DNA of 64,000 bases from Porticoccus sp950063125 (GTDB lineage Bacteria; Pseudomonadota; Gammaproteobacteria; Pseudomonadales; Porticoccaceae): assembly GCF_963973895.1 (NCBI RefSeq), contig NZ_CAXBBF010000001.1, one strand, 5' to 3'. Made by a program: the position numbers and the translations under genes. Below, piece by piece: positions 18,450-28,218 of the stretch (its first letter is position 1; each line of letters starts with the position of its first letter). Below the pieces are notes generated by a model. It saw only the letters and a list, made by a program, of their open reading frames with translations. It searched no databases and was not told the DNA's origin.

Positions 18450-19782
18450 TGCAACGAGGGTGTTGGTGGTTGAAGACGATGCAGCCCTCCGCGATGCCAT
18501 GTGTGACACCATTCAATACGGTGGTTACCGGGCACTGTCGGCCAGTAATGGAGAAGAAGCCCTGTGGTGCCTGAAAAGAGAAAGGGTCGACCTGATTGTC
18601 AGCGATGTACAAATGGATGTTATGGATGGCAATACGTTGCTCAGGGAAGCGAAAGCGCTCAGGCCGGAACTGCCTTTTGTGCTCGTTACAGCCTATGGCA
18701 GTATTGAAAATGCGGTAAAAGCCATGCAGGAAGGCGCTGCGGATTATCTGTTAAAGCCTTTTGAGGCCGAGGTCCTGTTGGAAATGGTGAGCAGACTGGC
18801 CCGTCCGCCGGAAGTCGCTTCAGATGGGATGGTAGCCGAAGACCCCAAAACCCGACAGTTGTGTGAACTCGCCAGACGGGTTGCCGCCACCCAGGCGACG
18901 GTGCTTATCAGTGGTGAGTCGGGTACCGGCAAAGAGGTGATTGCACGTTACATTCACCGTCATTCTCCTCGTGCGGAGAAACCTTTTCTCGCGATTAACT
19001 GTGCAGCCATCCCAGAAACGATGCTGGAGTCCATGTTGTTCGGCTACGAAAAAGGTGCTTACACCGGTGCACATCAATCCCGTGCCGGCAAGTTCGAACA
19101 GGCCAATGGCGGGACGTTGTTACTGGACGAAGTTTCCGAGATGGATTTGGGGCTGCAGGCCAAATTGTTGCGGGTACTTCAGGAAAAGGAGGTAGAGCGA
19201 CTCGGTGGCAATACGCTCATATCACTGGATGTCAGGGTGCTCGCAACGACCAACCGCAATCTCCGCGAAGAGGTCGCTTCAGGACGCTTTCGGGAGGATC
19301 TCTTTTACCGTCTGAATGTTTTTCCTATCCATCTGCTACCCCTGCGCCAGCGGCCGGGTGATATTTTGCGGCTGGCCAAAACGATGCTGCAGCGCTATAG
19401 CCCGGACCAGCCGATCAGTTTTACGGCCAGCGCCGAGCAGCGGCTGCTGGAGCATAGCTGGAACGGCAATGTCCGCGAGCTGGAAAACTGTGTTCAGCGG
19501 GCTGCCATCATGGCCAGTGGTTGCCAGATTGCCGAGGCAGATATCTGCTTTGAGGATGTTCTTCCGGAGGACCTGTGCCAGAAGGCAGCAGCCAGCAACA
19601 GCGCACAATTACTGGACGGTGATCTCAAAGCACGGGAAAAGCAGTTGATAGTTGATGCGCTTAACGCCGTCAATGGGTGCCGAAAGGATGCAGCAGAGCG
19701 GCTTGGGATCAGCCCCCGGACGTTGAGGTACAAGCTGGCCAGACTGAAAGAGCAGGGCGTGGCTATTCCGGCCACCGGTTAA
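18442..19782 (+). CDS. fleR: Flagellar response regulator FleR (sigma-54 activator)
   Basis: A 446-residue NtrC-type regulator. I chose ATG 18442 (MSSATRVLVVEDDAAL) because GGGAG lies 9 bp upstream; the frame is open further upstream inside fleS but is not regulator-like there. The receiver has the phosphoacceptor Asp55 (IVSDVQMDVMDG). The AAA+ domain has Walker A GESGTGKE at 158-165 and GAYTGA at 205-210. It ends in a Fis-type HTH (RKDAAERLGISPRTLRYKLA). It is the partner of FleS and is followed by fliE after 22 bp. Confidence 0.94.
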   Translation: MSSATRVLVVEDDAALRDAMCDTIQYGGYRALSASNGEEALWCLKRERVDLIVSDVQMDVMDGNTLLREAKALRPELPFVLVTAYGSIENAVKAMQEGAADYLLKPFEAEVLLEMVSRLARPPEVASDGMVAEDPKTRQLCELARRVAATQATVLISGESGTGKEVIARYIHRHSPRAEKPFLAINCAAIPETMLESMLFGYEKGAYTGAHQSRAGKFEQANGGTLLLDEVSEMDLGLQAKLLRVLQEKEVERLGGNTLISLDVRVLATTNRNLREEVASGRFREDLFYRLNVFPIHLLPLRQRPGDILRLAKTMLQRYSPDQPISFTASAEQRLLEHSWNGNVRELENCVQRAAIMASGCQIAEADICFEDVLPEDLCQKAAASNSAQLLDGDLKAREKQLIVDALNAVNGCRKDAAERLGISPRTLRYKLARLKEQGVAIPATG

Positions 19783-19804
19783 TACACCGTCGGAGAGACT
19801 GTTT

Positions 19805-20128
19805 ATGAGTGAGATGGAGATAAACCAGGTATTGGCCCAGATGCGGTTAATGGCCGCTGCTGCGGGCAAAGGGCCGAGCGAGGGTCCGGCTGAGGGTGGA
19901 GAAAAGGTTGATTTCGGTGCCTTGATGAAGGACTCGATCGATCAGGTAAATGCTGCCCAGAAGCAGGCGCGCCAGTTGTCGGATGCCTTTGAAGCGGGCA
20001 GTCCGGATGTGGCGCTGCCTGAAGTGATGGTGGCCCTGCAAAAGGCAAGCCTGTCATTTCAGGCAGTAAATCAGGTCAGGAACAAACTTCTGAATGCTTA
20101 TCAGGAAGTGATGAACATGCAGGTGTGA
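19805..20128 (+). CDS. fliE: Flagellar MS-ring/rod junction protein FliE
   Basis: A 107-residue protein connecting the MS ring to the rod. It has the typical composition and C-terminal block (PEVMVALQKASLSFQAVNQV then RNKLLNAYQEVMNMQV). It lies directly before fliF, as in most gammaproteobacteria. I saw no good sigma-54 promoter in the 22 bp upstream, so it may be read from fleSR or from a site inside fleR. Confidence 0.95.
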   Translation: MSEMEINQVLAQMRLMAAAAGKGPSEGPAEGGEKVDFGALMKDSIDQVNAAQKQARQLSDAFEAGSPDVALPEVMVALQKASLSFQAVNQVRNKLLNAYQEVMNMQV

Positions 20129-20171
20129 ATTCCTTTTTTCATACTAACGCAACCAACGTGAATTAAAGATT

Positions 20172-21815
20172 ATGGCATTGAATACTTCCACTTTGCTCAG
20201 TCGCTTCAATAGTCTCAGCAGTCAACCGGTTACGCGTCAGCTGGGTCTCCTGCTCGGCCTGGCGGCCAGTATTGCCCTGGGAATCGGCTTGGTACAGTGG
20301 TCCATGGCGCCGGATTATGTGGCGCTGTTTGGCGAAATGACGCCTTCCTCGACCAATGAAGTGGTTCGTTCTCTCGAGGAAAATGGTACCCGTTACAAGG
20401 TGGATCACCGGACTGGCCTGGTCAGTGTGCCCGCTGAAAAACTCCATGAAATCAGGCTCAAGCTGGCCAGCGACGGGCTGCCAAAAAGCGACGGCAGTGG
20501 TTTCGATATGCTCTATAAAGAACAGAAAATAGGCGTTAGCGGCTTTATTGAAAAAGCCCGCTATGACCGTGCTCTGGAGCAGGAGCTTGCCCGGTCCATC
20601 GCCTCTTTGGACAGTGTCAGGTCAGCGCGGATACATCTGGCGCTTCCCAAGCAGTCAGCTTTCGTGCGCAAGCGTGACAAGCCCGCAGCATCGGTGTTAC
20701 TGAGTCTTTATCCCGGGCGGGAATTGACCGAACGACAGCTGGCCGGGGTGGTGCATCTGGTGGCTTCCAGTGTGCCGGGTCTGGAAGCCGAACAGGTGTC
20801 AGTGGTCGATAACCAGGGCAAGCTCCTCTCGGCCCAGGGCCGGGATGAGGGTTTTGCCCAGACGTCGGAGCAGTTCCGCTTTACACAGCAGCTGGAACAA
20901 AGCTACGTGGATCGAATTACAGAGATTCTGTCACCCATTCTAGGAGTTGGTGCAGTGAGAGCACAGGTGGTGGCAGACGTGGATTTTACCAGGGTGGAAA
21001 AAACCAGTGAAAGCTATGCCCCCGAAACCAGTGTTCGCAGTGAGCAGCTGATTGAGGAAAATTCTAGGGGTGAGTTTGCCGGTGGTGTCCCCGGCACTCT
21101 GGCCAACCAGCCTCCTGAGGAAACCAGAATTACAGCGGTACCTGAGGAGACTGAAGACCAGCTTTCCAATGGCCGGTTCAGCAAGCGTCAGGTCAGGAAT
21201 TATGAGATTGATAAGACCATCAGCCATATCCGGGAAGTGCCGGGAGCGCTGCAGAAGCTATCGGTGGCGGTTGTGGTGGATTATCAGGATACGGTCAATG
21301 GTGATGGAAATGTGGAACGCGCCGCAATTGCCGAAGCCCGGCTGGCGGAAATCACCGCATTGGTGAAAGATGCCATCGGCTTCAGTGCAGAGCGGGGTGA
21401 CAGTGTCAATGTGATGAATGCCATGTTCGTGGTTCCCCCGGAGCTTGAACAGTTGCCGGAACCATCATTGATGGAGCAGGAGTGGATTTGGCGGGCAGCT
21501 AAATTTTTATTGGCGGGTATCGCCATTTTTCTGATCATTTTTATTGTCCTGCGGCCATTGATGCAGGCTTCAGCTGCGCCACCACCCGGTACGGCGCTGG
21601 CAGCACCGGCGCAGGGCGGGGCGGGAGCTGCCTACGCCACTCAGGGGGGGATGGCCCTGAGCGAAGATCAGGTCACCCTGGGTGGGCAGCCCCAGCTTGG
21701 CTTGCCGGGAGCTCCCTCGTACCAGAATCAATTACAGATGGCCCGTTCCATGGCGGAGGGTGAACCGCAGCGAGTGGCCCACGTGGTAAAAAGCTGGGTG
21801 TCTGCCGATGGCTAA
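20172..21815 (+). CDS. fliF: Flagellar MS-ring protein FliF
   Basis: A 547-residue inner-membrane ring protein. It has an N-terminal TM (QLGLLLGLAASIALGIGLVQ), a periplasmic YscJ/FliF domain (GFDMLYKEQKIGVSGFIEKA, RSARIHLALPKQSAFVRK) and a C-terminal TM near residues 440-460 (FLLAGIAIFLIIFIVLRPLM). The cytoplasmic tail (QMARSMAEGEPQRVAHVVKS) binds FliG. It overlaps fliG by 8 bp. Confidence 0.97.
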   Translation: MALNTSTLLSRFNSLSSQPVTRQLGLLLGLAASIALGIGLVQWSMAPDYVALFGEMTPSSTNEVVRSLEENGTRYKVDHRTGLVSVPAEKLHEIRLKLASDGLPKSDGSGFDMLYKEQKIGVSGFIEKARYDRALEQELARSIASLDSVRSARIHLALPKQSAFVRKRDKPAASVLLSLYPGRELTERQLAGVVHLVASSVPGLEAEQVSVVDNQGKLLSAQGRDEGFAQTSEQFRFTQQLEQSYVDRITEILSPILGVGAVRAQVVADVDFTRVEKTSESYAPETSVRSEQLIEENSRGEFAGGVPGTLANQPPEETRITAVPEETEDQLSNGRFSKRQVRNYEIDKTISHIREVPGALQKLSVAVVVDYQDTVNGDGNVERAAIAEARLAEITALVKDAIGFSAERGDSVNVMNAMFVVPPELEQLPEPSLMEQEWIWRAAKFLLAGIAIFLIIFIVLRPLMQASAAPPPGTALAAPAQGGAGAAYATQGGMALSEDQVTLGGQPQLGLPGAPSYQNQLQMARSMAEGEPQRVAHVVKSWVSADG

Positions 21816-22809
21816 TACTGAAATGACCGGTGCCCAGAGAGCCGCTGTGTTTTTGTTGGGTCTGGGAGAGGAAGGTGCCGCGGCCATCATGCGGCAAATG
21901 TCACCAAAAGAAGTTCAAGCAGTGGGCGAGGCCATGGCGTCTCTTTCTGATGTCTCTGACCAGCAAGTGGCTCAGGTCGTGAATGAATTTACCGAACGGG
22001 TTTCTTCAGTCAGCCCACTGGGAATTGGCAGTGGTGATTTTGCCCGCCGGGTGATGGTGCAGGCGCTGGGTGAAACCCGGGCCCGCAGTATGATCAGCCG
22101 GATACACAGCAATACGGACAGCAAGGGCATGGAATCCCTGAAATGGATGGATGCCCAATCTGTGGCGGCGCTGATTCGCCAGGAGCACCCGCAGATCATC
22201 GCCATCGTTCTGAGTTCCCTGGAAGGTGAGCACGCCGCTCAGGTGCTGTCCCTATTGCCGAGCGAGATTCACACCGATGCCATGATACGTGTTGCACGGT
22301 TGAACACTATTGACCCTACGGCGCTCCAGGAGCTGGATCAGGTGCTCGAGAACCAGTTGGGCGGCAACCCCAAAGCACCACCGACCTCGGTAAATGGTAT
22401 GAGTGCGGCGGCTGCCATTCTGAACCATTTGAACACCGATCTCGAAACGCAACTGATGGATTCCATTCGGGAAATCGATGGTGAGCTGAGTGAAAAAATT
22501 CATGATCTCCTGTTTGTTTTCGACAATTTACTGGAGGTGGATGACCGGGGAATGCAGCGTCTGATTCGTGAGATTTCAGTGGACAGCCTCGTCATTGCCC
22601 TCAAAGGGGTCGATGACCGGGTCAAGGAGAAGTTTTTCAAAAATATGTCCTCCCGTGCTGCCGACATGTTGAAAGAAGATCTGGATGCCAAGGGCCCGGT
22701 TAAATTGGCTGATGTGGAAGCTGCCCAGAAAGAAATTCTGACGATTGTTTCCCGGCTGGCCGATGAAGGCGAGATTTTCCTCGGCAAAGGAGGCGGTGAC
22801 TTTGTCTGA
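21808..22809 (+). CDS. fliG: Flagellar motor switch protein FliG
   Basis: A 333-residue rotor protein that sits on FliF and meets the stator through charged residues in its C-terminal domain. Visible blocks are GAQRAAVFLLGLGEEGAAAI, the middle-domain EHPQIIAIVLSSLEGEHAAQ, and the C-terminal DDRVKEKFFKNMSSRAADML. The length matches the family (about 330-340). It starts inside the end of fliF. Confidence 0.97.
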   Translation: MANTEMTGAQRAAVFLLGLGEEGAAAIMRQMSPKEVQAVGEAMASLSDVSDQQVAQVVNEFTERVSSVSPLGIGSGDFARRVMVQALGETRARSMISRIHSNTDSKGMESLKWMDAQSVAALIRQEHPQIIAIVLSSLEGEHAAQVLSLLPSEIHTDAMIRVARLNTIDPTALQELDQVLENQLGGNPKAPPTSVNGMSAAAAILNHLNTDLETQLMDSIREIDGELSEKIHDLLFVFDNLLEVDDRGMQRLIREISVDSLVIALKGVDDRVKEKFFKNMSSRAADMLKEDLDAKGPVKLADVEAAQKEILTIVSRLADEGEIFLGKGGGDFV

Positions 22810-23395
22810 TACAAAGCCGGGTGTGAAGCGCTGGCAGGTCCCTTTCTTTGAACAATCCGCCCCCGTCCCAAAGGTAGTTGACCCGGTTGAGGTCGAGGCC
22901 CTTGCCCAGTCCCGTGGTTTTCAGATTGGTAAATGGGAAGGCCTGGAAATGGGCAAAGCCGAGGCAGAGCAACTGGTCAAACACCTGTCCGGTTTGCTGG
23001 ATGAGATGGCCCGCCCCTTTCAGAGCCTGGATCAGGTGGTGATCCGCGAGCTGGCCAATATGGCTATGTTGATTGCACGTCAGATTGTTCGCCGGGAGCT
23101 GACCGTTAATTCAGATGTCGTAACGGATATTGCGGCAGAGGCACTGTCGACCCTTTCTTCATTGCAGGGCGAAATTGAAGTTTTTCTCAATCCGGGTGAC
23201 CGAAAACTGGTACAGGAGATGGCCCCGGCGTTGTTTGAGGGAAAACCTTACAAGCTGGTTGACGATCCCGACATCCTGCCCGGTGGCTGCCGTATGAAAA
23301 CCCCTGTTTCCTATGTGGATGCGTCCGTCGAACGACAGATGGAAATGGTTTTTGGCACTCTGATTGAGTCCTGTGAAGAGCGCGTGCAGTATTGA
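22802..23395 (+). CDS. fliH: Flagellar export ATPase regulator FliH
   Basis: About 197 residues. The best start is TTG at 22802, 8 bp after AAAGGAGG and overlapping the fliG stop; GTG at 22796 is too close to that ribosome site. The C-terminal domain (NMAMLIARQIVRRELTVNSD … EVFLNPGDRKLVQE) is FliH/YscL type. FliH forms a dimer that holds and inhibits FliI. It is at the short end of the family. It overlaps fliI by 4 bp. Confidence 0.9.
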   Translation: MSDTKPGVKRWQVPFFEQSAPVPKVVDPVEVEALAQSRGFQIGKWEGLEMGKAEAEQLVKHLSGLLDEMARPFQSLDQVVIRELANMAMLIARQIVRRELTVNSDVVTDIAAEALSTLSSLQGEIEVFLNPGDRKLVQEMAPALFEGKPYKLVDDPDILPGGCRMKTPVSYVDASVERQMEMVFGTLIESCEERVQY

Positions 23396-24801
23396 GTGAT
23401 ACCTTGACCCGGATGAATAGCCTCGAAAAATTGAAAGCAGAACGCTGTCAGAGGATAGGCCAGACCCTGTCTTCGGTAACTGATGCTGTTGAACCGGTTC
23501 CCCTCGAGGAGGAGGGCACACTGGTTCGCATGATTGGCATCAAACTGGAGGCGGTGGGTTGTCGAGCACCCATTGGGGGGCGTTGCCGCATCATTACCGA
23601 TGAGGGAAATACCATCGAGGCGGAGGTGGTGGGGTTCTCTGATGGCAGCCTGTTGTTGATGCCCGAAGGGCCACTGAGTGGTATCAAGTTGGGTTCCCGG
23701 GTACTGCCGGTGAAGACAGGGGGCTCGGTCGCCGTCGACGAGCAGCTATTGGGTCGGGTGATGGATGGTGCCGGCAATCCGATTGATGGAGGCCGTCCGT
23801 TCAAATGTATGCATCATGTGCCCCTGCGAGGACCATCCATCAATCCGCTTGATAGAACGCCCATACGTGAGCCGCTGGATGTGGGTGTGAGAGCAGTCAA
23901 CGCACTTATGACAATGGGTAAGGGGCAACGTTTGGGGCTTTTTGCCGGCAGCGGTGTGGGCAAGAGTACCCTGCTCGGCATGATGACGAGACACACGGAA
24001 GCGGATGTGATTGTGGTCGCGTTGGTGGGTGAGCGCGGTCGGGAAGTGCGTGAATTTGTTGAGGACATACTGGGACAAGACGGACTGGCTAGGGCTATTG
24101 TCGTGGCAACCCCGGCCGATGATGCCCCATTGACCCGTATTCATGGTGCATGGCGGGCCACGGCCATCGCGGAGTATTTCCGTAGTCGTGGCAAAAATGT
24201 ACTGCTGTTGATGGACTCCCTGACGCGCTTTGCCCAGGCCCAGCGCGAAATAGGTCTCGCGATTGGTGAACCGCCGGTGACCAAGGGTTATCCGCCCTCG
24301 GTTTTTTCCCTGCTGCCAATGTTGGTTGAGCGTGCCGGCAACAACACTCAGGGTTCTATCACAGCGGTCTACACGGTGTTGGTCGAGGGCGACGATCACA
24401 ACGATCCGGTGGCCGACGCAGCCCGTGCCATTCTGGATGGGCATATTGTGCTGTCGCGGGAAGTGGCGGATTCCGGCCTGTTTCCGGCCATTGATATTGA
24501 TCGTTCGATCAGTCGCTCTATGGCGAATATTGTAAATGAACAACAGTTGCTGGCCGCCAGGGAAATCAAGAGTCTCTATGCGACTTACCAGAGTAACCGT
24601 GATCTGATAAATATTGGTGCTTATCAGCAGGGCAGTGATGAGTCCATTGATCGGGCGGTGTTTGCGGCCCCACATATTCGTCGTTTTATTCAGCAGAGGG
24701 AATCAGAGAAGCTGTCGATGGGGCAAAGCCTGTCGGACCTGTCGGCGATTTTGGGTATCTGTCAATCAGTTGGAAAAGAAGTCGATCATGGCAACCGATA
24801 A
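23392..24801 (+). CDS. fliI: Flagellum-specific export ATPase FliI
   Basis: A 469-residue F1-beta-like ATPase of the type III export gate. The start is TTG within the fliH stop (TTGA overlap). Walker A is GSGVGKST at 186-193. Downstream are VVALVGERGREVREFVEDIL and LLLMDSLTRFAQAQREIGLA (Walker B region), and then KGYPPSVFSLLPMLVERAG. The length is in the usual FliI range. Confidence 0.97.
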   Translation: MSDTLTRMNSLEKLKAERCQRIGQTLSSVTDAVEPVPLEEEGTLVRMIGIKLEAVGCRAPIGGRCRIITDEGNTIEAEVVGFSDGSLLLMPEGPLSGIKLGSRVLPVKTGGSVAVDEQLLGRVMDGAGNPIDGGRPFKCMHHVPLRGPSINPLDRTPIREPLDVGVRAVNALMTMGKGQRLGLFAGSGVGKSTLLGMMTRHTEADVIVVALVGERGREVREFVEDILGQDGLARAIVVATPADDAPLTRIHGAWRATAIAEYFRSRGKNVLLLMDSLTRFAQAQREIGLAIGEPPVTKGYPPSVFSLLPMLVERAGNNTQGSITAVYTVLVEGDDHNDPVADAARAILDGHIVLSREVADSGLFPAIDIDRSISRSMANIVNEQQLLAAREIKSLYATYQSNRDLINIGAYQQGSDESIDRAVFAAPHIRRFIQQRESEKLSMGQSLSDLSAILGICQSVGKEVDHGNR

Positions 24802-25234
24802 AATAAACAAGGTAGCGACCCTGGCCGAATCCCGGGAACGCAACTCAGCAGGCGTTTTCAAGCAGAGCCGACAGACCCATGAACAGCAGCGACAGCAGTT
24901 CGACCAACTTCTCCAGTTCAAACAGGAATACGAAACCAGGCTGGGACAGGTGGGCGAGCAGGGCATTCCCGCCAGACAACTGCAGGATTATCGATTGTTT
25001 CTGAGCAAGCTCAATCAGGCCATTGAGCAACAGCGTGCGGCGGTCAGTGATTCAGCCCAACAGCTGGAGGGGGATCGCGAGCAATGGATGACTGAGGCCC
25101 GCCACAAGACAGCGATGGACAAGTTGGTGGATCAGCGGCACAGCAAAGCCCTGCGCAATCAGGAGCGGGCGGAGCAGCAGGATGCCGATGAAAAAAGCCT
25201 CGCCAGGAAATCTCTGGAGTACCCCCCAAGGTAG
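24788..25234 (+). CDS. fliJ: Flagellar export protein FliJ
   Basis: A 148-residue almost fully coiled-coil, Gln/Arg-rich protein (VFKQSRQTHEQQRQQFDQLL). The start is ATG 24788, giving MATDKINKVATLAESRE and a 14-bp overlap with fliI. FliJ is the gamma-like stalk of the FliI ring and a chaperone escort. The identification rests on size (usual about 147) and order after fliI. Confidence 0.9.
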   Translation: MATDKINKVATLAESRERNSAGVFKQSRQTHEQQRQQFDQLLQFKQEYETRLGQVGEQGIPARQLQDYRLFLSKLNQAIEQQRAAVSDSAQQLEGDREQWMTEARHKTAMDKLVDQRHSKALRNQERAEQQDADEKSLARKSLEYPPR

Positions 25235-25288
25235 ACTGGCACTTATCTTGCTTTATATGAAGTCAGCGAGCTAAAAGGATTATTCAAA

Positions 25289-26380
25289 GTGACACTGGCC
25301 ATTCAAACACAGCAGGGTTCAGGTAATAAAATTACGTCGGATTCGCCTCTCTCCGTCAGTCCAGAATCAGACTCAAAAGGCAGTGATTCCGCCTCTTTCG
25401 GGCAGATCATGGGAGAGCAAAATGCGGTTACTGCCGGTGAGGAGGAGGCCCCAGAACAATCCCTGTTGGCTCAAAATCCGGCAGGGATGGCGGCTGAGGC
25501 TGGCAACATCGGGTTTCCGGGTGGCAAGGACTTGCCGCTCGAAGAGGGGGTGGCGACTGCCGCCATGCTCGCTGTGGCTGAACAATGGCCCCAGACTGGG
25601 ACGGGTAAAGTTAAGGGTGAACTGCCTGTTAATAACAGTCTGGTCAGATATACCACCCCCGTCACGGCCAATACAGATTCCGCCTGGTCCGATGCGGTTG
25701 CTCGCGTTGCCGCCAGTCTCGAGGACAGTCCTGAGAGCTTCATGCCCGTAAAACAAACACTCGATAGCAGCGCAATGTTCTCAGCGGCCATCCAGTTGGG
25801 TAAGAAAGTAGCCTCGCAAACAATTGAAAATAGTGCTGCTGCATTGCAGGTGTCCCCTGGCGGGCTACAGGCGACTGCCACTGACGGAAATGACACCGCT
25901 CTTCTCAAGGTTCCGGTATCTATCGCCGCTCCGGTGGGCACCTCATCCTGGAGCCAGGATATGGCTGGCCGTTTGTCCACGATGATCAACGGCAATGTGC
26001 AGAATGCCACGCTCCAGCTGAATCCACCCGAGTTGGGAAAACTGAATATCAAGATCTCTGTAGACGGTGATAATGCCAGCGTATTTTTTTCTGTTGATAA
26101 CAGCGCAGCCAAAGATGCGATTGAATCTGCGATGCCCCGGCTTCGGCATTTGATGGAGCAGGGCGGTATGTTATTGACCCAGACTCAGGTGTCCCAGCAT
26201 GCCGGAAGTCAATCGCAATCCAACGCCCAGTCCCAGACTCAACAACAGGGCACAGGCGAAAACAACGGCAATGGTTCGGGGGCTGTGAATCTTGATGGTG
26301 ACATGGTCGACGAGCCATTGTCCTCCAGGATGATTCTGGATGCCTCTGTGCTGGAAGGCCGAGTGGATTACTACATCTGA
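25289..26380 (+). CDS. fliK: Flagellar hook-length control protein FliK
   Basis: A 363-residue protein with a GTG start 13 bp after AAAAGGA. The N-terminal two thirds is polar and low-complexity. Residues about 225-310 are the conserved Flg_hook domain (GNVQNATLQLNPPELGKLNI), and a Gln/Ser/Asn-rich tail follows. FliK is a secreted ruler that, with FlhB, switches export from hook to filament proteins. A second FliK-like gene is at 42196. Confidence 0.92.
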   Translation: MTLAIQTQQGSGNKITSDSPLSVSPESDSKGSDSASFGQIMGEQNAVTAGEEEAPEQSLLAQNPAGMAAEAGNIGFPGGKDLPLEEGVATAAMLAVAEQWPQTGTGKVKGELPVNNSLVRYTTPVTANTDSAWSDAVARVAASLEDSPESFMPVKQTLDSSAMFSAAIQLGKKVASQTIENSAAALQVSPGGLQATATDGNDTALLKVPVSIAAPVGTSSWSQDMAGRLSTMINGNVQNATLQLNPPELGKLNIKISVDGDNASVFFSVDNSAAKDAIESAMPRLRHLMEQGGMLLTQTQVSQHAGSQSQSNAQSQTQQQGTGENNGNGSGAVNLDGDMVDEPLSSRMILDASVLEGRVDYYI

Positions 26381-26428
26381 CAGTCGTCTTTGCTTCTCTT
26401 TCCTTCTTTTTTTTCCAGTCGATTTTTT

Positions 26429-26447
26429 GGTGGGTGTATTACCCACC
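26429..26447 (+). other. Hairpin after fliK without a U tract
   Basis: GGTGGGT-GTATT-ACCCACC forms a perfect 7-bp stem 49 bp after fliK. No T run follows on the plus strand and none on the minus strand, so it is not a standard intrinsic terminator. It may be an mRNA 3'-end stabiliser or incidental. Confidence 0.4.
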
Positions 26448-26548
26448 CCCTGTCCGCAGTCACTCACTATGCCGTGTCTGAACTCGTCAAAAAAATGACA
26501 TTGCGAACTTTATAATTTTTAACTCGTTGATAAAAAAAGAAAAAAATA

Positions 26549-26566
26549 TTGGCCTGTTTTTTGCTT
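26549..26566 (+). promoter_or_regulatory. Sigma-54 promoter of the fliLMNOPQR-flhBA operon
   Basis: TTGGCCTGTTTTTTGCTT carries TTGGC and TTGCT with GG and GC 10 bp apart. It lies 78 bp before fliL in an AT-rich gap of 263 bp that otherwise holds no gene. This matches FleQ-dependent fliL promoters of Pseudomonas. Confidence 0.85.
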
Positions 26567-26643
26567 TGACTCTATTCGCGTGGATGTCAGTTTTATAAAA
26601 GCCCCTGTCCCGAGGCTGGGGCTGGTTGAGTTGGAACGTGATT

Positions 26644-27189
26644 ATGGCAACAAAAAATGATGGATTGAATCTGGGTAAGGACAAGCAGCCGGCTTCACCG
26701 GCTGGAAAAAAGGGAAAAGGTGGGATGAAGAAAATAGTCATTATTGTATTGGTCGTTGTGTTGTTCCTGGCGGTCGGCGGCGGTGCAGCATTTTTTATGA
26801 TGGGTGATAGCGATACCCCGAGTTCTGGCGAGCAAGGCAACGAAGTCGTGGAACAACCGGTGGTTGAAGAACGCGAGCCGATTTATTTGCCTTTGGATCC
26901 CGCCTTTGTGGTCAATTTCGAGCACAAGGGCACGATTCGCTACCTCCAGTTAAGCCTGCAGGTGATGGCTTATGATCAAAAGGTGGTGGACAAGATCCAG
27001 GCCAACATGCCGGCAGTGCGCAATAGCCTGATCCTGCTGTTCAGTGGGCAGGACTATGATGCGCTCAACACTCTTGAAGGTAAGGAGCAGTTACGCAAAA
27101 CAGTGCGCCAGTCCATCCAGGATGTGATTCGCCTTAAGGGCGAACAAAAAGTGGATGATGTGTTTTTTACCGGATTTGTCATGCAGTAA
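26644..27189 (+). CDS. fliL: Flagellar basal-body-associated protein FliL
   Basis: A 181-residue single-pass inner-membrane protein that surrounds the stators and supports torque. ATG 26644 is preferred over an upstream TTG. A Lys-rich cytoplasmic start (SPAGKKGKGGMKK) is followed by a TM (IVIIVLVVVLFLAVGGGAAF). The periplasmic domain contains YLPLDPAFVVNF and ends FTGFVMQ, as in FliL proteins. It is first in a long operon. Confidence 0.95.
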   Translation: MATKNDGLNLGKDKQPASPAGKKGKGGMKKIVIIVLVVVLFLAVGGGAAFFMMGDSDTPSSGEQGNEVVEQPVVEEREPIYLPLDPAFVVNFEHKGTIRYLQLSLQVMAYDQKVVDKIQANMPAVRNSLILLFSGQDYDALNTLEGKEQLRKTVRQSIQDVIRLKGEQKVDDVFFTGFVMQ

Positions 27190-27207
27190 CGCCAATAGTG
27201 AATTCTG

Positions 27208-28188
27208 ATGGTCGATAAAGAGGTTTTATCCGAAGGGGAGCTTGAAGCGCTGATGGGCAGTGTTTCTGACGAAGCTGCGGCCGGGCAAAATGCGGCTGCT
27301 ACTCGCCATTGTGCCTCATTTGATTTCAGCACAAGGGAACAAACCTTGCTGGTGCAGATGCCGGTATTGAAAACCCTCACTGAAAAACAGGCCATGTCTT
27401 TCGCCCAGGGGCTGCAAAGTCTTTTCAAGGCACCGGTTGAGGTTCAGGTAGCAGATATTCGCCCGATGAAACAGGAAGAAGCGCTATTGAGCATGCCGGA
27501 ACTGGCAGGGATCACCCAGATAAAAACAGCGCCACTAAATGGGACGTCACTGGTGGTTGTGTCCGGCGATGCACTGTCATTTTTTGTCAATCAGTATTTT
27601 GGCGGATGGACAGGTGGTGGCGGGCACAAATCGAACCGTGCCAATCTGACGCCCACCGAGCGCCGGATCAACGATCTGGTCGTTGGCCGCTTTCTCAGCG
27701 CCCTGACCGAGGGCTGGCAGGAAAAAATTTCCCTGTCTGGTGAGGTTTGTGGGTTTGAGACCAACCCGGACTTTATTCAACCTCTCGCAGCTGGCGAGTT
27801 GTTGTTGAAATTTCCCTTTGTGATAAAGCTGTTCGACTGGGAGGGAATCATCGACTGGTTCATTCCCTACGCCGCGATCGAGCCACTTAAAAACCGTCTC
27901 GGTAATCCTGCGGCAGGGCAGACCTCGAAAACAGATGTCCCCGGCTGGGAGGACTTTTTCCGTCGGGAGTTGTTGTCGGTGGAGCTGGAGGTCAGCGGGG
28001 TCTTTACCAGTAAAAATATGAGCCTGTCTGACGTTATGCAGCTTCGCAAGGGTGCAGTGATTCCACTGGCGGCGCCGACTGCAGTAACCCTGTGTATTGA
28101 AGGCGCACCATTCTGTGTCGGCGAACACGGTGCAATGAGCGGCAGGAAGTCGATCAAAATTAAACAGGTTCTCAAACATGACAATTAA
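27208..28188 (+). CDS. fliM: Flagellar motor switch protein FliM
   Basis: A 326-residue C-ring protein. The N-terminal EVLSEGELEALM corresponds to the CheY-P-binding peptide (LSQxEIDALL). The middle CheC-like domain contains NLTPTERRINDLVVGRFLSA and the C-terminal SpoA domain follows. The ribosome site before the ATG is weak, suggesting coupling to fliL. A CheY partner must be encoded elsewhere, since no che gene is in the window. Confidence 0.95.
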   Translation: MVDKEVLSEGELEALMGSVSDEAAAGQNAAATRHCASFDFSTREQTLLVQMPVLKTLTEKQAMSFAQGLQSLFKAPVEVQVADIRPMKQEEALLSMPELAGITQIKTAPLNGTSLVVVSGDALSFFVNQYFGGWTGGGGHKSNRANLTPTERRINDLVVGRFLSALTEGWQEKISLSGEVCGFETNPDFIQPLAAGELLLKFPFVIKLFDWEGIIDWFIPYAAIEPLKNRLGNPAAGQTSKTDVPGWEDFFRRELLSVELEVSGVFTSKNMSLSDVMQLRKGAVIPLAAPTAVTLCIEGAPFCVGEHGAMSGRKSIKIKQVLKHDN

Positions 28189-28218
28189 TGATGAGCAATT
28201 TTTAGACAGAGGTGGCCG

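Noticed and set aside
19680..19710. GG-N10-GC match near the end of fleR as a fliE sigma-54 promoter
   Set aside because: Only the dinucleotides match; the TTGGCAC and TTGCT context is absent.
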